Shown here piece by piece: positions 1 to 5,235 of a stretch of 64,000 nt of DNA. Origin of the DNA: an uncultured Bacteroidales bacterium. GTDB lineage: Bacteria; Bacteroidota; Bacteroidia; Bacteroidales; UBA932. The stretch is from NCBI GenBank assembly GCA_944323775.1, contig CALUTT010000024.1, positions 1 to 64,000 on the forward strand, given 5' to 3'. The notes under the pieces were generated by a model. It searched no databases and was not told where the DNA came from. It worked only from the letters and a program-made list of their open reading frames with translations. Positions within the stretch are counted from its first letter, which is position 1; each line of letters begins with the position of its first letter. Position numbers and translations under genes: made by a program.

Positions 1-48
1 GGAAATACAGCTTGCGTCAATACTCACAAACCTCTGTAAAGGTAATGA

Positions 49-146
49 ATTTTGTCCAAACAAATCCCGATTTCTCCTCCAAAAATTGTATTTTGTCCAA
101 ACAAACCGCGCCATCTGAGGCGGTCAAGCACTGTTGTTCAAACAAA
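49..146. repeat. Three copies of a 14-bp dyad at exact 41-bp spacing
   Basis: The motif TTTGTCCAAACAAA occurs at 51-64 and 92-105, and a variant GTTGTTCAAACAAA at 133-146, so the three copies are exactly 41 bp apart. The motif is itself an inverted repeat (TTTGT, four bases, ACAAA). The 25-nt stretches between copies are unrelated to each other. It lies downstream of the minus-strand DUF2795 gene and at the left edge of the window, so the gene it might control may be out of view. Seen directly; the function is unknown. Confidence 0.8.
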
Positions 147-185
147 TTAAATCCCCGCTAATCTATCTGATTAACAGGGATTTAA
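147..185. repeat. Nested inverted repeat (possible terminator or binding site)
   Basis: Perfect outer arms TTAAATCCC (147-155) and GGGATTTAA (177-185) enclose a second perfect pair, TAATC (159-163) and GATTA (169-173), around the loop TATCT. It directly follows the last copy of the 41-bp-spaced dyad and lies 26 nt beyond the stop codon of the DUF2795 gene, so a transcriptional end for that operon is plausible. There is no clean T-run, so a recombination or protein-binding site is also possible. Confidence 0.6.
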
Positions 186-210
186 CGATTATTCCGCGCT
201 TAAAAACGCA

Positions 211-432
211 TTAATATTCTTCCTCGTTGAAGAAAAAGTCCTCCTTGGTGGGGTAGTCGGGCCAGATGTCTTCGATTGATTCGTAGATCTCGCCTTCCTC
301 TTCGAGTTCCTCAAGGTTCTCAATCACCTCCTCGGGAGCACCGGAACGGTTCGCGTAATCGATAAGTTCTTCTTTGGTGGCCGGCCATGGAGCATCGTCC
401 AGACTGCTGGCCAATTCAAGAGTCCAATACAT
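211..432 (-). CDS. DUF2795-like small acidic protein
   Basis: A 73-residue, strongly acidic protein. Its first half contains the WPATKEELIDYANRSGAPEEVIENL pattern typical of DUF2795 proteins (a helical fold seen in many Bacteroidota and Actinobacteria), and the second half is an acidic tail ending in DFFFNEEEY. The molecular role is unknown. It is the last gene of a minus-strand series (ATPase, sirtuin, rpsU, this gene), 38 nt after rpsU, so it probably shares the rpsU transcript. The start at 432 is the only good ATG and gives a full-length domain. The family call is from recognition of the motif; no function can be inferred. Confidence 0.85.
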   Translation of the reverse strand: MYWTLELASSLDDAPWPATKEELIDYANRSGAPEEVIENLEELEEEGEIYESIEDIWPDYPTKEDFFFNEEEY

Positions 433-470
433 GGTTCAATATTATATGGGCAAATATTGCAACAAAGTGA

Positions 471-665
471 TTACTGCTCGTCTTCGAGACGAAGGTGCTG
501 TACGTAGATGGCCTTCATCTTGGCCATGCGGCGTTTCTCCGAAGGCTTCTCGAAGTTCTTGCGCGCACGCAGCTCGCGTATCGCACCCGTCTTCTCGAAC
601 TTGCGCTTGAATTTCTTGAGCGCGCGATCGATGTTTTCGCCTTCCTTTACTGGTACTATAATCAT
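471..665 (-). CDS. rpsU: 30S ribosomal protein bS21
   Basis: A 64-residue basic protein starting MIIVPVKEGENIDRALKKFK and carrying the RELRARKNFEKPSEKRR core, which is diagnostic for bS21. bS21 sits on the 30S platform beside the 3' end of 16S rRNA. In Bacteroidota it is known, with bS18 and bS6, to cover the anti-Shine-Dalgarno. I chose the ATG at 665 rather than an upstream in-frame codon because it matches the family N-terminus and lies 6 nt after a very strong Shine-Dalgarno at 672-683. The gene has its own promoter at 698-729, which reaches into the end of the sirtuin gene. Autoregulation through the Shine-Dalgarno is likely by analogy with work on other Bacteroidota. Confidence 0.97.
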   Translation of the reverse strand: MIIVPVKEGENIDRALKKFKRKFEKTGAIRELRARKNFEKPSEKRRMAKMKAIYVQHLRLEDEQ

Positions 666-671
666 TTCTTT

Positions 672-683
672 ATCACCCCCTTT
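672..683 (-). promoter_or_regulatory. rpsU: Exceptionally strong Shine-Dalgarno of rpsU
   Basis: Reading the minus strand, AAAGGGGGTGAT can pair along 12 nt with the 16S 3' tail (complement AAAGGAGGTGAT), with one G-U pair. About 10 nt separate the G-run from the ATG. Most other genes in this window have no recognisable Shine-Dalgarno, which is usual for Bacteroidota, so this site stands out and fixes the rpsU start. Confidence 0.9.
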
Positions 684-697
684 TTCTATAGCGGGCG

Positions 698-729
698 CAA
701 AAATATGCAATTATTTCAACATTTCCAAA
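698..729 (-). promoter_or_regulatory. rpsU promoter (TTTG-N20-TATTTTTG)
   Basis: On the minus strand, TTTG (729-726) and TATTTTTG (705-698) match the Bacteroidota -33/-7 consensus with a 20-nt spacer. The -33 element lies inside the last codons of the sirtuin gene. It gives a leader of roughly 30 nt carrying the Shine-Dalgarno. Confidence 0.75.
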
Positions 730-1418
730 CATTCCTTCACTCCTTCCGTGGCAACCTTGCGTATGTGGATGATGCGCGGGTCCCTGACGGAAAGGGGAGC
801 GGGATCCACTATGTAGATCGGGGCTGTCGCCGGGGCGTATCTGTACAGCCCGGCTGCCGGATAGACCTGGAGCGACGTGCCCACGATTATCATGGCGTCA
901 GCCTTGCTCACCATGTCTATGGCACGCTCGATCTTCGGCACGGCCTCCCCGAAGAAGACTATGTGCGGCCTGTACTGTGCGCCGTTCGGCGCCAAGTCTC
1001 CGAGTGAAACGCGCCCGTACCCGATGTCGACCACGTATTTTTCCGAGAACCCGTCCGATTCGTTGCAGGTGTTCTCCGGCCGTATCTTGGTCAGCTCACC
1101 GTGAAGGTGCAGCACGTGCGTCGATCCGGCTCTCTCGTGCAGGTTGTCCACATTCTGCGTGATGACGTCTACCGTGCAGCTCTCCTCGAGCATTGCGAGC
1201 AACCTGTGTGCCTCGTTGGGAGCGGCGTCCCTGAGCTTCTCCCTTCTGGCGTTGTAGAAGTCGAGCACCAGGCCGGGATTCCTTTCCCACCCCTGGGCGG
1301 AGGCAACTTCCATCGGGTCATATCCTTCCCACAGCCCTCCGCTGTCGCGGAAAGTCTGCAGGCCGCTCTCCGCACTTATTCCGGCGCCCGAGAGCACTGC
1401 TATCACTGGTTTCTTCAT
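711..1418 (-). CDS. cobB: Sirtuin-type NAD-dependent protein deacylase, lacking the zinc cysteines
   Basis: A 235-residue sirtuin that uses NAD+ to remove acyl groups from lysine. Visible motifs are GAGIS (11-15), the FRD loop (about 23-25), TQNVDNLH (87-94), the catalytic-His HGE (106-108), the RPHIVFFGE segment and GTSLQVYPAA near the C-terminus. The usual four zinc-binding cysteines between HGE and FGE are missing; only one Cys is present there, so the small domain must fold without the tetracysteine zinc site. The gene starts 6 nt after the ATPase gene (stop at 1425), so the two are co-transcribed, and rpsU follows. The substrate is unknown. Confidence 0.93.
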   Translation of the reverse strand: MKKPVIAVLSGAGISAESGLQTFRDSGGLWEGYDPMEVASAQGWERNPGLVLDFYNARREKLRDAAPNEAHRLLAMLEESCTVDVITQNVDNLHERAGSTHVLHLHGELTKIRPENTCNESDGFSEKYVVDIGYGRVSLGDLAPNGAQYRPHIVFFGEAVPKIERAIDMVSKADAMIIVGTSLQVYPAAGLYRYAPATAPIYIVDPAPLSVRDPRIIHIRKVATEGVKECLEMLK

Positions 1419-1424
1419 GATACC

Positions 1425-2576
1425 TTATCCGTTAAGTCTGAAATAAAAAGTCTTTGCCCAGTATTCGAACAGGGGGTCGATTACGTACGGAGTCCCGCTG
1501 TCGTCGAAACTGATGACCTCCTTCTGGCACAGCGCGTCCTTGAGACGCTTGACATTGGCCGATGAGTTCAGACCGTAGTCTTCGATCACGTCGGCGACGG
1601 TGAATTTCGTGTGACCCTCAAGCACTGCCCTGAGCAGGTTTGTCTGGAATGTCGTCAGGCCTTCGACCATCGCCCTGAAGTACGGCTCGTTTATGGCCAG
1701 CATCCTGTCCAGAGCGTCTTTCATCGTGTTCTCGACCACATAGCCCCTTGTCAGGGAAGAGCATATCGCACAAAGCTGGTTCAGGTAGAACATGTTGTTC
1801 CTGAAGAGACGGCACGCCCCCATGATCAGATCCCTGTCCATCACCTTTCCGCTTGCGTTGAATCCCTTGTTCACGTGGGCGACTATGTCTGATTCCGGAA
1901 TCTCCGAAAGGCGTATCCTGTCCGCCAGGCGGAAGAATCGTCTGCCCGTCCCGAAGATGCGGTGCATTGCGTTTATCCTTGATCCGCAGAAGACGTACGA
2001 GGCCGCGGCTCCGGACCGTGCCTGCTCTCTTACTGCGTTTTCAAGCAGGTCGAGCAGTGTCTCCCCGCCGTCAATGTGGATGATGCTGTGGAATTCGTCA
2101 AGGAGCACCACCAGGCGACGGCGTCTGATTTCGGCTATCCGGCAGGGGAGTCTGAACAGGGTTTCGAAGTCATGCCTGTCAGGGTCCCAGGTCACGGTGA
2201 CCGGCAGCCCGTGGGCCGAATACTGAGCGGGGTCGAATACGAGGTGGGTGTCTCTGAGCAGCAGCGCGGCTGCATCCGAGCATTCGGTGGCGGAACTGCA
2301 GCAAGCATTCACGACGGCGGATCCGAATGCGGTGGCAAGGTCTTTCGGTGTCCTTGCGGAGAGCATGTCCACTCTTGCCGTGACGCATGTCTGTCCGGAC
2401 GAGTTCATCATGCGGACGGCCTGGCCTAAAAGAGAGTGCTTCCCGCTTCGGGGCGGTTCATATATCACGGCATTCCCTCCCGAGGACAGTATGTTGGCCA
2501 GCCCCCTGGTCTCGGCCGAGCGCCCGATGAAGTCGGAGCCGTCGACCGGCTTATGGAAGATGAATGGCTCGTTCAT
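1425..2576 (-). CDS. AAA-family ATP-binding protein with non-canonical P-loop
   Basis: A 383-residue ATPase resembling the archaeal-type AAA/STAND ATPases common in Bacteroidales. It opens with FIGRSAETRGL, has a P-loop region EPPRSGKHS (40-48) and a Walker B LVVLLDEFHS (about 155-165), and ends in a winged-helix-like part (TFQTNLLRAV onward). In the P-loop the first Gly of GxxxxGK[ST] is Glu and the residue after Lys is His, so ATP binding may be altered. It leads the minus-strand operon into the sirtuin. A -7 box (TAAATTTG, 2593-2600) lies 16 nt before the start. The biological role is unknown; similar proteins are often annotated only as ATP-binding protein. Confidence 0.8.
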   Translation of the reverse strand: MNEPFIFHKPVDGSDFIGRSAETRGLANILSSGGNAVIYEPPRSGKHSLLGQAVRMMNSSGQTCVTARVDMLSARTPKDLATAFGSAVVNACCSSATECSDAAALLLRDTHLVFDPAQYSAHGLPVTVTWDPDRHDFETLFRLPCRIAEIRRRRLVVLLDEFHSIIHIDGGETLLDLLENAVREQARSGAAASYVFCGSRINAMHRIFGTGRRFFRLADRIRLSEIPESDIVAHVNKGFNASGKVMDRDLIMGACRLFRNNMFYLNQLCAICSSLTRGYVVENTMKDALDRMLAINEPYFRAMVEGLTTFQTNLLRAVLEGHTKFTVADVIEDYGLNSSANVKRLKDALCQKEVISFDDSGTPYVIDPLFEYWAKTFYFRLNG

Positions 2577-2592
2577 CGGAAAATCATTTCGA

Positions 2593-2600
2593 CAAATTTA
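2593..2600 (-). promoter_or_regulatory. -7 box of the ATPase-sirtuin operon (TAAATTTG)
   Basis: The minus strand reads TAAATTTG, 16 nt before the ATPase ATG. No clear -33 TTTG is seen. It lies back to back with the rplU promoter. Confidence 0.55.
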
Positions 2601-2606
2601 TAAAAA

Positions 2607-2637
2607 TTTGTTTGTAAAAGAAAAATAAGTAAATTTG
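2607..2637 (+). promoter_or_regulatory. rplU-rpmA promoter (TTTG-N19-TAAATTTG)
   Basis: TTTG at 2607-2610, a 19-nt spacer, and TAAATTTG at 2630-2637 give an exact Bacteroidota consensus. Transcription should start near 2643, leaving a leader of about 85 nt. Confidence 0.8.
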
Positions 2638-2675
2638 CGGTTCGATATGGATTATGGCCGTCAAGCCTGACAAGA

Positions 2676-2723
2676 GCTGCCGCGAGGGCAGACGCTTGCG
2701 GTCGAAACTTTAAACAAAAGTTT
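2676..2723 (+). promoter_or_regulatory. Possible structured leader of rplU
   Basis: The leader contains a GC-rich hairpin candidate around GCTGCC...GGCAG (about 2679-2693) and a second inverted repeat, AAACTTT (2705-2711) / AAAGTTT (2717-2723), that ends three bases before the ATG. Such placement could hide the start region and allow r-protein feedback. Structure is inferred by eye only. Confidence 0.4.
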
Positions 2724-2726
2724 TAA

Positions 2727-3038
2727 ATGTACGCAATCGTAGACATTGCAGGCCAGCAGTTCAAGGTTGAAGCTGGCAACGAGATCTTTGTGCAGAGGCT
2801 TGCCGACGCCAAAGGTGCTGATGTGGAGTTCAAGAAAGTACTCCTCGTGGCTGACGACGCCGCGGTGAAGGTCGGGACTCCCTATGTTGAAGGAGCGGTG
2901 GTGAAGGCTACCGTACTGGACGATGAGGCAAAGGCCGACAAGGTGCTTGTCTTCAAGAAGATCCGTCGCAAGGGCTTCCAGAAGCTCAACGGTCATCGTC
3001 AGAAACTTTCAAAGATCAGAATTAACGAAATCGCTTAA
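2727..3038 (+). CDS. rplU: 50S ribosomal protein bL21
   Basis: A 103-residue protein of normal bL21 length, starting [18 protein letters not shown] and ending with the basic [23 protein letters not shown] signature. It binds 23S rRNA in the large subunit. rpmA (bL27) follows after 5 nt, the almost universal rplU-rpmA order. It is expressed from the consensus promoter at 2607-2637 through a leader with possible hairpins. The ATG at 2727 is the only start that gives the conserved N-terminus. Confidence 0.98.
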   Translation: MYAIVDIAGQQFKVEAGNEIFVQRLADAKGADVEFKKVLLVADDAAVKVGTPYVEGAVVKATVLDDEAKADKVLVFKKIRRKGFQKLNGHRQKLSKIRINEIA

Positions 3039-3043
3039 GGATT

Positions 3044-3304
3044 ATGGCACACAAGAAAGGTCAATCAAGTTCAAAGAACGGTCGTGAGTCAGAAAGCAAA
3101 CGCCTTGGACTCAAGAAATTCGGCGGCGAGGCAGTTAAGGCCGGAAATATCATCGTACGCCAGAGGGGCACAGTGCACAATCCCGACAAGAACGTCGGAA
3201 TGGGCAAGGATCACACCCTGTATGCCCTTGTTGACGGAACGGTGAAGTTCACCCGCAAGAGGGAGAACAAATCCTACGTGTCGGTCATCCCGTTTGAGAA
3301 CTGA
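3044..3304 (+). CDS. rpmA: 50S ribosomal protein bL27
   Basis: An 86-residue protein beginning [22 protein letters not shown], with the [17 protein letters not shown] motif; both are diagnostic for bL27. The N-terminal tail of bL27 reaches the peptidyl-transferase centre. There is no cleavable N-terminal extension of the Firmicutes kind, so it starts directly with the mature sequence. It is the second gene of the rplU operon and is followed by a strong hairpin terminator at 3328-3367. Confidence 0.98.
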   Translation: MAHKKGQSSSKNGRESESKRLGLKKFGGEAVKAGNIIVRQRGTVHNPDKNVGMGKDHTLYALVDGTVKFTRKRENKSYVSVIPFEN

Positions 3305-3327
3305 CTCGCAAGGGATGGAAAGTGATG

Positions 3328-3367
3328 AAAAGGACTTGCACTTCGAGTCGAGTGTGAGTCCTTTTTT
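3328..3367 (+). terminator. Terminator after rpmA
   Basis: AAAAGGACTTGCACT and AGTGTGAGTCCTTTT form a long stem (one mismatch, one wobble) around a short loop, followed by a T-run. It closes the rplU-rpmA transcript 24 nt after the rpmA stop. Confidence 0.85.
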
Positions 3368-3393
3368 CTTTAGAACGTAAAAAACAACACTAT

Positions 3394-4665
3394 ATGCTTA
3401 CTTTAAAGGTACTCCGCGATGATCCCGCAGCGGTCATCGAGAAACTGAAAGTCAAGAACTTCGACGCCAAGCCGATAGTCGACAAGGTCCTGGAACTGGA
3501 TGCACTCAGGCGTCGCCTGCAGACTGAAAGCGACGAGCTGCTCTCGCGCCAGAAGGCAAAATCCGCCGAGATAGGATCTCTTATGAAGCAGGGTCTCAAG
3601 GACGCTGCCGAGGAGGCCAAGAAAGAGGTCGCCGAACTCAAGGCAAAGTCAGGCGAGCTGCTTTCACGCATGGACGAGGCAGGCGCCGAGCTCGAGAGAC
3701 AGCTTGTGCTGATGCCCAATACTCCCTGTCCGCTCGTAAAACCGGGCAAGGGCGCTGAAGACAACGAGATTGTCAAGATGGGAGGCCCCGAGGTGAAGCT
3801 CCCCGAGGGTGCCCTGCCTCACTGGGAACTTGCCAGAAAATATGACATCATAGACTTTGACCTCGGCGTCAAGATTACCGGAGCCGGGTTCCCGGTCTAC
3901 AAGGGCAAGGGCGCGAAACTCCAGAGGGCCCTGATCAACTTCTTCCTTGACTGCAACACTGCGGCCGGATACAGGGAGGTCGAGCCCCCTGTGATGGTGA
4001 ACGCCGCATCCGGGTTCGCCACGGGCCAGCTTCCCGACAAGGAGGGACAGATGTACCATGCCAATCTCGATGACTTCTACATGGTTCCTACCGCGGAGGT
4101 CCCTGTTACCAACATATTCCGTGACGTGATCCTCGCGCAGGATGAGATCCCCCAGAGGCTGACCGCCTACACCCCTTGCTTCCGCAGGGAGGCTGGCTCA
4201 TACGGAAAGGATGTCAGGGGGCTCAACCGCCTGCACCAGTTCGACAAGGTCGAGATCGTGCGCGTGGAGAAGCCCGAGGATTCATATGCCGCTCTTGACG
4301 ACATGGTGGCCCATGTCGAGGGCATAGTCAACAAGCTTGGCCTGCGTTACCGCATCCTGAGGCTCTGCGGCGGAGATCTTAGCTTCACTTCCGCAATCAC
4401 CTACGACTTCGAGCTGTGGTCTGCCGCACAGCAGCGCTGGCTCGAGATATCTTCCGTGTCCAATTTCGAGACCTACCAGTCCAACAGGCTGCACCTGCGC
4501 TACCGCGACGCGGAAGGCAAGATACAGCTTGCCCACACGCTGAACGGAAGTTCCCTCGCTCTGCCGAGAGTCGTTGCCGCCCTTCTCGAGGACAACCAGA
4601 CTCCTGACGGAATCGTGATACCTGAAATTCTCCGGCCTTATACAGGATTCGACGTAATTGACTGA
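3394..4665 (+). CDS. serS: Seryl-tRNA synthetase
   Basis: A 423-residue class II synthetase that charges tRNA-Ser. The N-terminal 110 residues form the expected tRNA-binding coiled coil (rich in K, E, L; DELLSRQKAKSAEIG region). The catalytic domain carries the motif 2 region TPCFRREAGSYGKDVRGLNRLHQF and a motif 3-like LAHTLNGSSLALPRVVAALLE. Length is typical. The 3' end overlaps ruvC by 8 nt, suggesting translational coupling. No clear promoter is seen in the 27 nt between the rpmA terminator and the ATG. Confidence 0.97.
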   Translation: MLTLKVLRDDPAAVIEKLKVKNFDAKPIVDKVLELDALRRRLQTESDELLSRQKAKSAEIGSLMKQGLKDAAEEAKKEVAELKAKSGELLSRMDEAGAELERQLVLMPNTPCPLVKPGKGAEDNEIVKMGGPEVKLPEGALPHWELARKYDIIDFDLGVKITGAGFPVYKGKGAKLQRALINFFLDCNTAAGYREVEPPVMVNAASGFATGQLPDKEGQMYHANLDDFYMVPTAEVPVTNIFRDVILAQDEIPQRLTAYTPCFRREAGSYGKDVRGLNRLHQFDKVEIVRVEKPEDSYAALDDMVAHVEGIVNKLGLRYRILRLCGGDLSFTSAITYDFELWSAAQQRWLEISSVSNFETYQSNRLHLRYRDAEGKIQLAHTLNGSSLALPRVVAALLEDNQTPDGIVIPEILRPYTGFDVID

Positions 4666-5221
4666 CAGAAGCCGTACAATATTGGGGATTGATCCCGGAA
4701 CCAACATACTGGGTTTCGGGATCGTCCGTGTTGACTCTCAGGGCAAGCCTCACTATGTGGACATGGGAGTCGTGGACTTGCGCAGGATCAGCTCCCCGTA
4801 TGACAAGCTGGAAGTTATCAGCGAGAAGGTGGGGGCTCTGTGCGATCTTCATTCACCTGATGACCTTGCGGTGGAATCTCCGTTTTACGGCAAGAACGCC
4901 CAGGTGATTCTCAAGCTCGGCAGAGCGCAGGGGGCAGCCATGATAGCAGCGCTCAGCCGTGGAATCAAAGTATATGAATATGCTCCGAGGCGGGCGAAGA
5001 TGGCAATATGCGGCAACGGCGCCGCTTCGAAGGAGCAGGTGTGCCTCATGGTGCAGAGGACTCTTGGCATAAAAATTGAAAACGAATACTTGGATGCATC
5101 AGATGCATTGGCCCTTGCGATGTGCCACCATTACCAGATGACGAGCCCTCTTGCCGCGGCGGGTAGCGTGTCCTCCTGGGAAAAATTCATCGCTGCCCAC
5201 CCAGACAGGATCAAAGAATAG
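4658..5221 (+). CDS. ruvC: Crossover junction endodeoxyribonuclease RuvC
   Basis: A 187-residue Holliday-junction resolvase. Acidic catalytic positions are visible in GIDPGT (about 10-15), VESPF (Glu about 71) and DASDALALAMCHH (about 147-160). The start appears to be TTG at 4658, overlapping the serS stop by 8 nt; no ATG lies close enough to keep the GIDPGT motif at its usual distance, so coupling to serS is likely. The protein is somewhat longer at the C-terminus than the minimal E. coli enzyme (173 residues). RuvA and RuvB are not in this window. Confidence 0.95.
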   Translation: MTDRSRTILGIDPGTNILGFGIVRVDSQGKPHYVDMGVVDLRRISSPYDKLEVISEKVGALCDLHSPDDLAVESPFYGKNAQVILKLGRAQGAAMIAALSRGIKVYEYAPRRAKMAICGNGAASKEQVCLMVQRTLGIKIENEYLDASDALALAMCHHYQMTSPLAAAGSVSSWEKFIAAHPDRIKE

Positions 5222-5235
5222 ACTATTTAGTTAGC

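Noticed and set aside
49..146. CRISPR-like array (three short repeats with 25-nt unrelated intervals)
   Set aside because: Repeats are only about 14-16 bp, the third is diverged, there are just three units and no cas genes are present.
147..185. attC or dif recombination site
   Set aside because: The core GTTRRRY/RYYYAAC pattern of attC and the 11-6-11 dif arrangement are not met, and no integrase or Xer gene is nearby.
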